Source: Sphaeroforma sirkka (lineage: Eukaryota; Opisthokonta; Ichthyosporea; Ichthyophonida). Taken from it: a stretch of DNA of 24,744 nt. The stretch spans positions 1 to 24,744 of the forward strand of contig LUCW03000945.1 in the NCBI GenBank assembly GCA_001586965.3, read 5' to 3'. Numbering within the stretch: the stretch's first letter is position 1; every line of letters begins with the position of its first letter. The notes under the pieces were generated by a model. The model did no database searches and was not told where the DNA came from. It worked only from the letters and a program-made list of their open reading frames with translations. This document shows, piece after piece, positions 1-10,359 of the stretch. The translations under genes were made by a program, and so were the position numbers.

Positions 1-500
1 TGTATACAATCCTTCGGCGAGTGCATGCAGACAGGCAGGGCACGGGTATGCTCGACTTCAATATGCACTGGGGACAAATTGCTGGTTGAAGCGCAATAGT
101 GATGTCCTGGAGTCGAAAATCTCTCAGGAGTATTTTATAGTTGTCGGCTAATGAGAATTTCCTCAGGAGTCTTTTATAGTTGTCAGCTAATGAGGAATAC
201 TCGGCGCTGTGTTCCCATTCAAATTGTGCAGTGGTTTGAATCTGCCCCTCCGCGAGAGACCGAGCCGCGGTCGCGATGAATGTATTAGAATATCATTTAT
301 CTTGCCATGCCCTGCACAATGCGAGTGAAGCCGATGTCAAAATTGGGTAGAAAATGTGTTTGTAGATGAGACCCTTCTCTAATGTCACATCGAGGCTGTA
401 CTAGTACTAAATAGTAAACACTTAACTCCAGGGCATCCTCGATTATAGCAACAACAATGGCAGTTTAATGCGTCCCATTTGAATTCTTTAATTTTGACAG
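1..500. other. Unassigned left edge, no firm gene
   Basis: No exon can be fixed here. The most gene-like stretch is 232-279 on the plus strand. There an acceptor-like TTGTGCAG is followed by a GC-rich 15-codon frame (reads WFESAPPRETEPRSR then TGA), but it is too short to call. A 39-bp tandem duplication lies at 123-200. The rest is AT-rich with stops in all frames, and fits intron or intergenic DNA of the gene whose terminal exon may lie at 501-651. Confidence 0.4.
123..200. repeat. 39-bp tandem duplication
   Basis: Two adjacent copies of a unit beginning CTCAGGAGT and containing TTTTATAGTTGTC and GCTAATGAG follow each other with a period of 39 bp. They differ at a few positions, so the duplication is fairly recent but not brand new. 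No coding role is visible. Confidence 0.75.
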
Positions 501-651
501 TGACAATAGACTTGTGTCAGGTACCAAACGCAAAAAAAATATCGACCGTCTCGTCATAAGAAAATATCATCACGAGATTGAGCTGATACGCGGCGGTATT
601 AAGAGCTTTAATGAGAAGCTGTACAAAAGTCAGCAAAAAGATGAAGATTGA
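501..651 (+). CDS. Probable terminal exon of a plus-strand gene (partial)
   Basis: An open frame without a start codon runs from an acceptor-like TTTAATTTTGACAG (ending at 500) to TGA at 649-651. A second possible acceptor, TTGTGTCAG, ends at 520. The frame reads DNRLVSGTKRKKNID, then a charged segment containing YHHEIELIRGG and FNEKLYKSQQKDED at the C-terminus. This Lys/Glu-rich, helix-prone composition looks like real coding sequence, but no domain is recognisable. The rest of the gene would lie upstream, mostly outside the window, and I could not find a phase-matched preceding exon. A chance open frame remains possible. Confidence 0.3.
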
Positions 652-1908
652 GGCAAACGCATACACACAGACGACATCTGCTATGCACTCAGAGTATCAT
701 ACCTGTATTCGGCTTTGTATAATCCCTCTGAATCGTAGGCTCTTCTTGTTTTTTCTTTCTCCCGGGGATTTTCCGTCCTAGTGTACTTTTGGATAGAAAG
801 GCAAGCTATCAGTGCGAAAAAAAGGCCTGCTTATTCGCAATATCATGCCAAACGCGTGTCCAAAATTAACAAGCTATGGTGGTGCGTACCCGCTAACTAA
901 ATTTAAATCCGACTAATCGGCCCGATATCTGCCTTCGGCTGCGATACACACACGTTTCCCTGCAACTTGTGCATTTAGCGAATCTGTGTTTATGGACATG
1001 CTATTGTACAGGGCCATGTAGGACAATAGTTTGTGCCAACACAAGTTAAGTAGACCTGATGCAAACACGTTCCACATAGCGAACCGGATGTAAACTCGCG
1101 ATGCAGGTGTATCACCCATAGTCTAAGAAGTCTATATGCACCACATACAATCCACATAGCTAGCCAGACGCGCGCGGAAAATGAAGTCAAGCTTCTTCGC
1201 TGGTATGTGCCCTTTGACCCTGTTCAACAGAATTAATTATATCGAATCACATACGCAGGGGCTGAATGAGAAACGGTCGCAGAGACTGTGGCCAAAGCAC
1301 GCGACGCCTCTGGCTGCTTTTCTGGTATTTTGACAGGGGCAAGCGTTGTCGATACCTAACAACCAGCAACAGATATCAAGAAAAAGAAACGTCCACGATG
1401 AGTCATAGTAATCAGGTACGGCTCGTGACTTGTATCTTCATCGCAGAAGCGATCGCTACTGGGAGCAAATGTGTTCAGATGCAAAATGAATGTCGTGTAT
1501 GAAAACGAAATCAAACTATAATATAAAGGGATCATAAAGGGATCACCATTTTTGTGAAACGAATGTTGTTTATGGATACAAGGTGTGTTGACCTTTGCTC
1601 ACAGTCACTTCCTCCTGACTCAAAGCAATCCAACGTTGACGAGTATACACGCGAGATTTCTAACACATCAAAACCACTGAGCCCAAAATGTTTCGGTCGG
1701 AGAATTGTATGAATTTCTGCCTCCATCCAGTAGCGATCCAAAACGGATGTGTGACTTTTATATATCAGGGTGAACCTGTCCTCACATTGTATGTCTAGTT
1801 ATAAGCAATCCACAGACGCTAATTCTCACTTATATACATATTGCAATCAGCCACAGACTATCCGCCCAAAATAACAAACTAAAAAGCAATCTCTCTGTGA
1901 ACATTACA
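652..1908. other. Intergenic spacer, nothing recognised
   Basis: About 1.26 kb lies between the putative plus-strand terminal exon and the stop codon of the minus-strand gene. It contains only short open frames with no domain-like content. A short 11-bp direct duplication (ATAAAGGGATC, twice) occurs near 1522-1544. It probably holds the convergent 3' ends of the two flanking genes, but no clear AATAAA signal was seen for the minus-strand gene. Confidence 0.5.
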
Positions 1909-4900
1909 TCACCTCTCATTCTGCAACGGAGATGTGAGGTTCAAAACGGCAGAACTAAACTCAATTCGTACACTCACCTGTTGCGGTGTGGTTTCCTTGT
2001 TCACCTTCGCCCGGTCAATCGGTACATTTGGTGTCGTCCTCGTAGGTCGGGCTTTAGTACCAGCTGGACTGGCCCTTTGTTGTGTGTTTGTGATGACTTG
2101 TAATGGCACTGCGACGTATTAGAAGGATATAATTAGATTTTGGACCGGAGCTTTTTCGATACAATTCACAAGCACTCACCATCTATAAACTGCAACCAGA
2201 ACTACTTGGCCATTCTGAATCAGAAAGCACTAGAGAATCTGATAGTTTGATAAAAAAAATTGCACAATTCGGTTTTTACAAATCACTATCCAAGACGTTC
2301 GCCTACCTTTCTCAGATTCCTGCATGTTGTAGATTGGGGTCTCTGGTGCTTTTACGGATTCTTTTGGCTGAAGTTTTGGACTTGGCAATACTTCCGATTC
2401 CGATTTGACATTATGCTCTATTTTCGGCATTGGTTTCGGTTTTGGTTTTGGTTTTGTTTTGGGTTGCGTTTTTGGCTTCGCCTTTGGTTTGGCCTTGACT
2501 GTAAAATCGCTATCGCCTCCATCGCTCTCACTGTGATACAAATCAGCCGATCGCGGGAATCGCTAGTTAGCATAGTCTACCGTACTAATTGGTTGCATGC
2601 CTATTTGAGCAAGTTAATTTTCAGGGAAATACAGGCGCGTGCGTTCATATACTCTATATCTATTATATTTTGCGTGGTGATGATAAAACAGATGTTGCTA
2701 TATAGCCGAGGTACCAATGATCAATGACTGAATACATGATATAGAAGAGTACTCTGGCAAACGTAGTATGTGATAGATTTGCATCAGGGACGGGCCCCGC
2801 GTACGAGGTTGACAACAAAAATACTTTCGCAGATCTGAGGAGGACATCGTAAGGCTATCATTTACGTGAAATTGTTGTGAAAGAGAATCCATAACTTGAT
2901 AACAACAGGTCAGCCATCGTGGTTGTAATTTTGGATGTGTAAGGTGCACACATACGCCAAATTTCAAGCATCTAAATGTTAACACTATGGAACCTGTTAA
3001 TAACGACATATATCTACGTAAGACATACACTTCAGTGCTGGAACTCGCCTCGTCATAGTCAGAGCCAGAGCCGGTAGAGGATGATGCAGAAGCAGACGCG
3101 TGCGAGCTGTCAGATTCACAGTGGTGTTCATCTGCAATTGCGCGTTGTGAATTTGACATTTGTAAGTAACCACTTACTATACCACATCTGAATAGCTGTG
3201 AAACCGCCTATGACCAACACACGCGACTGCTGAAAAGGACGTGTGAAAAGGAAGGCGCTGTAATACAGTAGCGATGTATGGAGCAAGGAAATTTGAAAAA
3301 TATGTAGAAATACAGGCAATCCCGAACTACTTGTTGGGACCACGGAAAATGTGAACAATCGATATTCTCTCCGCAGATATGTTGGTGTATCTGTGGCTAA
3401 AATAGATGTGTGATGGTATAAAACCAGCACTCAGCATTCCATATATCCCTGGAACACTGCACATCACTTGCTCAGCTGAAACCTAAGCACTTCTGGAATA
3501 CACTCGTACAACAGATATATAGGAAGGTGACCTAATCTACCGGTGAAAGCACTAGCCCGTTGCGGAGACAGGAACAACTGCCACGTGAACGGTCAGCTAT
3601 ATTCAAGCAGTAAATCACGGAAATTATTATACTCTCAAACAGATCTGCGCGAGAAACCAAAAGTTTGTCCAGATACACGATGTGAAAAGTATCCGAAATG
3701 ATTAATCGGGCCTGTGGGTGTCAGAATCTAAAAATGTCTTAAGTTCCACCCCAGAACATAAGGGCACTCTTATTATATGAAGAATCAGACCGCCCTGGCA
3801 CGACTCTCACCTTGTTTAGCGGTCACCGATGCAGTTATGCGCACCTTTGACGGCGCAGTGTTCTTCGGCCCCGTTTTAATGGCCTTTCTCTTCGTCGGCT
3901 GCTGTGGGAAATTGCCCTTTTTGTGAACTCCATTGTGCTTTGAACTCTGTCTGGGTTGAAACTCAGTTTCCGATTCAGATTCAGAATCTGATTCGGAATC
4001 AACTTCCGACTCAGATTCGGCAGTTTGTTCATCCGTTCCAGAATCTGAAGACTCGGACTCTGATATCGCATGGTGCGCTCTCTTAACTACATATGAGTGT
4101 TGAATGAGTCAAAGTTAAACTGTAAGTCATCTCTCAAACTGGTATATAAGGACACATCAATTTCACACATACATTCTCATTGACACATACGTATACCGTA
4201 CGTAAATGTGCTGGTAAAATTGTCTTATATGCTGAAGAAATTGTATTTTTTGACAATTACTCGCACTAATGATATTAGTGCGAAATTCTGTTTTAAGGGA
4301 GAATAGATGCGAGCTCATACTAAGCTCACTCCGTCAGAGTCACAAAAGACCAAATAAAGTCAACATGAGCAGCTCCCATACATACAGACTCCAACGACAA
4401 ATAATGCGTGTATGTATTGACAGATAGATGCCCAGAGCATGCTCACTGACGACCGCAACGACAAGTACATACGTGTTTACCGTGGAGTTGAAGATAGCAG
4501 ACACGTACTCATATATAAAAATATCGACCCCCACAGAAGCATATCGTGTTTGAGGTACCTGGTACGGCTGATGTTTTATCAAACGCTTTTGATCTGTTGG
4601 GTTGTTTTGAAGTGTTTTGTGGATTTTTTTTCAGAGAGGCTCGGTGTCTACTAGAATCGGATTCGGAAGCAGACGCGCATGATAAATCGTCTGATTCCGA
4701 ATTGAGCATTTTCTGTACATTTCGCTTGCAAGTAGAATCTGTGTTCGTACATTGGAGTGGTGTGAGTACTGTGCTACTAAAAGGCCGAGAGCAGTGGCGT
4801 ATCTCCGAGTTTATGCACATTGTGTAGGCTAAACATATTCATGCTCTAACTGAGGTGTATGTATTTCATTATAGCTAATATTTTGAAAATACAGCACGTA

Positions 4901-7797
4901 GACAATATCCACATATGCATGGTGCATACAGATTGGCATGTCTGTGACTAGTGGTGGCATTTAGTAATACAACAGCAATGAGAAGCACACAACCATCGAT
5001 TGACATGAGCCCGTGAGTATACTCCTTCTGACAAACATACACTGCCTAAACACAAAGCGCCAGCAATAGTTTCATGTAGCGCAATGTATTGTATGTGCGT
5101 ACACATTTATATATTGAACTAACGGTAATCTATATTAAGCAACCGTGCAGTATCAAGATACATCTGTAAACAAGACGATTGCAACATCATTTTTGTGTGT
5201 GTAGCCCTCCGGTAGTTATCTTTAGAATAAGAACAAGGTACAAGAAAACAGGATACTTTGTAAGTACTAAACAACTCGTGAAGCTCAACAGTTCCTGTGG
5301 AAGCCTCCAAAGTATGAAAAATATCTATATTGTACAGAATATTTACACAAAGGCTGCACGATCATGATCACATATATGGTAGTTATTCATATCAATGAAT
5401 CAATCGAAGTGCTTAGTATGCGAGTACAAGTAAACCGAATTATCACGCGATGCACACGCTTTTAACAAGCACAAAAACTTGAAGTCCAGTTATACGACAC
5501 ATCTACTACGCACCTGTGTTGTCAAAACTAGTCAAGTCAAGTAAGAGCTAAATGAACATACAATGTGTACAAGCAGATCAGAAAACTTACTTCGCTTAGT
5601 GCTGCTGTGTGCCTCTGACTGTACGACCGCCGATTTGGCACCGGAAGCGCCTGCTTTCTTTGCACTGTGTTGCTGTGGCTGGACCTTTTTGGTGAGACTA
5701 GCGTTTGCTATGCTTTTTCTACCTGTATCGGATTTTTATCAAGACAGCCATTAAATCACGTGCCATAAAATCACGATACTGATATCGGGCGAGGCCAAAA
5801 TGATCTCGAACATAAATAGCTAGAAAACTAGCATGTAACCCCAGCACTACAATACATCACGAATGCATATCTCTGACAAAATTAGAGGCCGTCTAGCATT
5901 TCAATTATCGCAACCAGAATTATACATATAACCATGCCACACCTTTGACTAAATTTTCTACACACTTTTTCATATAATTTTTTATGCACATGAGCATACC
6001 TGAAGTATCTTCATCTGGGGGTAGTGGTCCGATGATGGTCAAGCGTCTTACGGGCAACGACGCAGGTGTATCTCCAGAAGATTGGGATTGCTTTGAGCCC
6101 TGGATGATGGTGTGCTGGTTCGATGCGGAGCAGACTGGTGAATGAGAGCGTGTAACCAGCTCGAATTGAAGCACAAATAAACCAAAATACGCCACCTAGT
6201 TACTGCGACAGTACGATCGCTTGAGACTGATTAGCGACAGTCCACAGCTGACATTATACTTCCAGGCACGTTTCTCTAAACTCCAAACAACTACTTGCAA
6301 CCTCTGACTGGACAAGACCGTCATGGACACGCGATATCAGACATATGGTTGCAAATTGGTAAGCAAAGGTTTATAAAACACCTGGTAAGTTGTGAATCCA
6401 AAGAGTCGTGCATGGCTGTGCGGAACGTAAATTCATTTGGAGGTAGAGACTTTATCAATACATTCGAAATACCTACTCAGACTGCGCAGTGTTATATCAC
6501 ACAGAAATCTGGTTCCCAGATAAATTGGATAGATACTGTGAAACTTGAAAGCCGATATGGAAACAGCATGCACAGTACAAAGCGGCAGCTCAAAGTTGCG
6601 GCGGATGATTAACGATACTGTTTAAGCAGCCAGCATCGTGGCAATATGCGATGTGGGCATCCATACCTTGAGTGTCTGGTGATAACTGGTATTCGCCAAG
6701 AGGGCCGGTTATGTAGGTTATGCAGCTCATGCACAACACCACTACATGCCATATAGTAAGTGTACTGTGTTCTGCTGGTATATATATCCATACTCACATA
6801 CCTCGTTAGACATATCCCTCTTCAGACTCAGCAATTCCCGTTTCGGCGCTGGTTGTTTGCGATTCGCATCATACGCCGGCGGCGCGTTCTCGCGAAACAC
6901 TTTTCCGATATCGCCGTCCTTGGTTGCATCGCCTGTTGCATTGATAATGCCGTTGTATTGAATGTGACAAGACAACACGCTTATACCATAGTACGGTTCC
7001 GAATAGCCCGATGCAGCCGCACTGATTGCCACCGTTGCAACCCAGCGTGTACAGAGGGGAGGGTGACTCCTCATGGTGCTGGACTAAAACACTCATCAGT
7101 AAATAAAAATTTAGCCACACAGCCTATGCACAAGTTACTATTACCTGACATTCCGGTACCATGAACTACGAATACAGCGCGGCTAGCTAAAGTACATACA
7201 ATTCGCCTGAGCAGAACACAATGCATAGCTCTGATCTGAAGTGAATAGATCCCTCACCATTTACCAGGCCATTCGGCTGGTCCATAGCTGATAATCGCAA
7301 GGCCTCCCGAAGTTGGCGTTCTTCAGCCTCTTCAAGTGCTCTCCTGCGTTTCATCCGCCTGCAAACAACACCAAACAGCAGCTGAGTGCGTGGTGGGGTT
7401 GAGCTAACCTAGGTCGTTCACGACTTGTAATTCATAATCTCCTCCCAATCATACGCACTACTCACGTGCTACAACTTGATCTACCCAAGTGTAGATAGAA
7501 CGGTAGGCAGACGAGGACCACTGCAGATTAGCACGTGCCCCAGTGATCATAGTTGGAGCCCACTATGAGGACCAAACATGGCGTCACAAAACACTACAAG
7601 ACCACGACTGCGCGTACAAAATCTGATTCTTCATAATTGCTACAAAATAGTTGAAAGTGAGATATAAACTTATTTAGAAATTCTTCGCATACCCATCTAT
7701 GGACGTATCGGAGCGGTTTTTTGACTTGGATGTCATGCGAGAAGATCCGGGCGGAGTGTCATCGTTGCTATGCCCGTATTTGACATTTGTCCTAGGC
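1909..7797 (-). CDS. Acidic Ser-rich protein with a ubiquitin-interacting motif (11 exons)
   Basis: I assemble eleven exons by splice sites, phase and protein sense: 7797-7693, 7358-7258, 6932-6802, 6114-6000, 5722-5591, 4738-4559, 4086-3811, 3131-3029, 2530-2307, 2108-1978 and 1920-1909 (TGA). All phases match and give about 502 residues. The first listed exon begins mid-codon after CGATAG, so an upstream start exon is likely; otherwise Met at 7736-7734 could serve. Residues 1-16 hold VKYGHSNDDTPP; a KRRR patch lies at 38-41 and a UIM at 44-61. The middle alternates basic segments with acidic serine clusters (SESDSESESETE and similar). Near residue 385, GGDSDF runs into a Lys-Pro repeat. No membrane segment or catalytic domain is seen, so it is probably a disordered nuclear protein that binds ubiquitin. 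The order (V-x-Y...DD motif, UIM-like helix, acidic clusters, SDF followed by a basic tract) resembles RAD51AP1/NUCKS1, but this is weak and the C-terminal RAD51-binding motif is not evident. Exon 4 has two in-frame acceptors 15 nt apart. Confidence 0.65.
2307..4738 (-). other. Acidic serine clusters and Lys-Pro tail of the UIM protein
   Basis: Four successive exons each carry a Ser/Asp/Glu cluster followed by a basic stretch. Exon 4738-4559 has SESDDLSCASASESDSS. Exon 4086-3811 has the longest acidic run and then KKGNFPQQPTKRKAIKTGPK. Exon 3131-3029 has ESDSSHASASASSSTGSGSD. Exon 2530-2307 has ESDGGDSDF and then about ten K-P dipeptides. Many serines sit in S-[DE]-x-[DE] casein-kinase-2-type contexts. 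The alternation is typical of nucleolar or chromatin acidic proteins, so the gene may have grown by duplication of such exons. Confidence 0.6.
4261..4283. repeat. Perfect 10-bp inverted repeat (hairpin) in an intron
   Basis: TCGCACTAAT and its exact complement ATTAGTGCGA are separated by GAT. The element lies in the minus-strand gene's intron between the exons at 4738-4559 and 4086-3811. Its function is unknown. Confidence 0.85.
7258..7358 (-). other. Exon encoding the ubiquitin-interacting motif
   Basis: The exon is bounded by TTTGCAG and GTGAGG. It encodes a basic KRRR patch and then EEAEERQLREALRLSAMD. This matches the UIM pattern: an acidic stretch, then Leu51, Ala54, Leu55, Ser58 and Asp61, where L-x-x-A-L-x-x-S-x-x-[DE] is the family signature. 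In known UIMs the Ala and Ser face the Ile44 patch of ubiquitin. There is only one copy, so affinity would be low and a multivalent partner is likely. Confidence 0.75.
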
Positions 7798-7828
7798 CTA
7801 TCGACAGTGAAGAACGAGCTTGTTAGCG

Positions 7829-7862
7829 GCGCAAAACGCGTGAATGCGCAAAACGCGTGAAT
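7829..7862. repeat. Perfect 17-bp tandem duplication
   Basis: GCGCAAAACGCGTGAAT occurs twice head to tail without mismatch, about 30 bp upstream (on the minus strand) of the first recognised exon of the UIM gene. Each copy contains the palindrome ACGCGT. It could be a 5' regulatory site or just replication slippage. Confidence 0.85.
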
Positions 7863-8316
7863 GGTTGTATTGCAGCATGAAGTGTGCGCTGGAAAATTCG
7901 ACACTAAACCTGAAAGGCTACTTTGTCTGTCTTTAAACGTATCGTGCCTGCAATGCTGCTATTATCTTACACTTCGCATCACTGGACGAACCAGTTACAG
8001 ACTCGATCTTTGACAGCTTTTGTGGTCACCACTCTCGTGGCATCTGATATGGAACACGATAGGCTGGAACCCGAGAGTTATATCATTCTATGTGAATAGT
8101 ACGTACGAATACGCATACACACATGCTTACAATAGGTAATATGCCTACCCATATGCATATAACTCCATCTGAGCATACAAACATAATTACACTTAGTTAT
8201 ACAAATGCACATGAATCTACACATGCAAACACACATGTACACATACACACACGTGCCCAAACACTTGTACAGATAAACAGATAAGCCTTCAAAATTACGA
8301 ATACATTCACGTCTTT

Positions 8317-8690
8317 GAACACAGATCGAACGCTTGCGCAGTGCCGCTACGAGATTCATGTATCACTATAAACACCTGCAACGTGAATAATAACTTGGAA
8401 TGCATCGTAGCAACAAAGATAAAAATTATCAGTCTTAAAACATATGCACCTACAAAGACAAACACGCATATATATACAAACACACATACACCTTACACAT
8501 ATGCCCACGCGCCAAACACATAGGTTTACACATAACCACATACGCTTCACGATCACGACAATCACGAACACAGATCGAACACTTGCGCATGCCACTACGA
8601 TATTCTCGCACCCATATAAACACCTGCAACGTAAATCATTGCTTGGAATACACCATAAGAACGAGGTCAAATACTAATAGTCTCAAACCT
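8317..8690. repeat. Diverged direct repeat, period about 249 bp, with CA-rich filler
   Basis: Copy one (8317-8440) and copy two (8566-8690) both begin GAACACAGATCGAAC. They share CTTGCGCA, the block TATAAACACCTGCAACGT, then CTTGGAAT and AGTCTTAAA/AGTCTCAAA in the same order. The sequence between them is rich in CA/TA steps (ACACATACAC type), and a similar CA-rich block precedes copy one. This looks like about one and a half to two units of a minisatellite with a ~249-bp period. Open frames across it are low-complexity artefacts. Confidence 0.7.
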
Positions 8691-9340
8691 TTCACCAGGT
8701 ACCTACCTCGAGCTATATCTTCGAGGCTTCATATCTGCGAGATATATCTTTCGTATACGAGCCTTGGAAGGATCCTATAAGATGTTTATAACAGAAACCT
8801 TAATTTTGCTATGGCTTGTGCTTCAAAAATAGTGACTCCACTGTTCCGACGAGAACAGAATGCATTAGCTAATCGGATCTATCTGCCTGTAAGTTGCCTG
8901 ATATGTGTTTACATCGACCCCCTCATACCTATGATTTAGCATACGCCCATGTCCAGCAATTAATTATACGTATACTGTGTATGTGGCGCCTCGTTAGTCA
9001 TATCAGTATCGTCACCGATCCAGCTGTGCTACTCTCTGGTGAAATGAATTCGTCAAAGCAACGAACACAAATTTCAATAGCGTACTTATATTATCCGTCT
9101 TTTGATAAAGACCGGAAAGGACGTACCTATTGTGCAAACCGAATGCTACTTTGAACCTCAGGGCTCCAAGTAAGCACCCATATTGAGAATTATGGGCCTT
9201 CATCATCTAAACGTGTATTGTATGCGTAAATATATTTAATGATTATACTTTCAAACACAAAACGTATTGGAGTTTGTCATACTACTTTCACTGTCTCATA
9301 GTGAGAGCTCAACACTGGACTTATTATTACAGCAATCGAA

Positions 9341-9451
9341 ATGGCAACGGGTCGGCACTGTCGGCCTCGGGCTGTCGACAGCACAGAGCCCCAGGCTGCA
9401 GGGCGGAGGCACTCGGAACTCGGAGTCGCAAAACCCCGCCAAATTTTCTAA
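9341..9451 (+). other. GC-rich patch with a short Met frame
   Basis: An AT-rich region is interrupted by roughly 100 bp of high-GC sequence. It contains a 36-codon frame starting ATGGCAACGG in a good initiation context and ending TAA at 9449-9451 (begins MATGRHCRPRAVDSTEP). It is preceded by an acceptor-like TTATTATTACAG at 9332. It could be a lone exon, an old transposon fragment or a 3' regulatory element of the upstream gene. No family is recognised. Confidence 0.25.
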
Positions 9452-10359
9452 AAATTTGTACACAACACCGACAGGCTTTTCTTTTTATTAGGGTTCTAGG
9501 GATTCTGTACAAATAGCAAACTGTTCTATTCTCAGGTGGAAATGAGAAAACATAAACTGCATACTTTGGCAACCCTCAGGATGCATTGACACACAAACGC
9601 ATCGCACTGCTACTATGAGTTGCAACATGACTATCGAACTGGCAACATGGGTATGAATACTCTACACGCTCTCTCTAGAGTAATTATAAGAGTACCGAGA
9701 TCATTAGAATATGGTATGTGCTCTACATGCCGTCGTAACGGTACGCAGTACAGGGATATAGTCGCCAGTGCAACTGATTTTGAGCGCCTTTCTTTCTTCA
9801 CAGGGATTAGTTGTACATTATTAACAAGTTGGGAACTTTTGCATTGTATACGTGATCACAATTCATGCCGTAGCTGAATCGTTTACAAACTAGCTATTAT
9901 TCGGCTCCAAACTTCTGCTATACATTGTATATCCACAAGGGGTCTACAGTAGTGGTCAGTTACACATAAGTGACGACCTAACTTTCCAGGTGTAGACGTG
10001 AGCAGATCAGTGACGATCTTTGCTCAGGGTGAGTGAGATCCTGTATATTTCGTTTAATATTATTGTGATCTGTAGCGCTACTACCGTCAATTGACATCAA
10101 ACTATGGCTAAGGCATACTATTACACAAGCATAGATCAACTGTGGAGTCGGTAATCATAGGCAACTCACAAAAATACTATGTACAAGGAAAGCAATACAA
10201 TGATGCGAGAGTTTTACTGAATCTATTCAATGCATCAGATTATTGCAACGCTTGTACCTTATTGGTATTACGCATATCCATTTGTAGTGAGAACCTGCTT
10301 CTTCTCAGTTTGTAGAAGGGTTTTGAACTAGTCTATAACTTATTGGCAAATCGCGGACT

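Larger units (their letters stand above)
7798..10359. other. Spacer between two minus-strand genes
   Basis: About 2.5 kb separates the first recognised exon of the UIM gene from the stop of the large intronless gene. A start exon of the UIM gene may lie in its left part. One candidate is ATG CCA CGA near 8030 with a weak phase-2 donor, which I do not trust. The segment at 8100-8690 is CA-rich with a long-period direct repeat, and 9341-9451 is an unusually GC-rich patch. The remaining open frames are short and show no domain-like content. Confidence 0.45.

Noticed and set aside
225-265. GGTTTGAATCTG, resembling a tRNA B box
   Set aside because: No matching T-stem, anticodon arm or acceptor stem can be folded around it.
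2432-2456. (GGTTTT)n-like run suggestive of a telomeric repeat
   Set aside because: It is the complement of lysine-proline codons in a supported exon, is short and is imperfect.
2260-2727. Plus-strand open frame of 155 codons rich in Phe, Trp and Leu, resembling a membrane protein
   Set aside because: It is the antisense of the Lys-Pro repeat exon; KP codons read backwards give Phe/Trp/Leu codons. The minus strand has matching splice sites and phase.
6295-6612. Plus-strand 105-codon open frame lying in an intron of the UIM gene
   Set aside because: There is no ATG at its start, no recognisable domain and no splice or regulatory context. A chance frame is likelier, though transcripts could change this.
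8078-8677. Overlapping open frames on both strands, Cys/Tyr/Val-rich or Thr/His-rich
   Set aside because: They come from CA/TG low-complexity repeats, which stay open in several frames.
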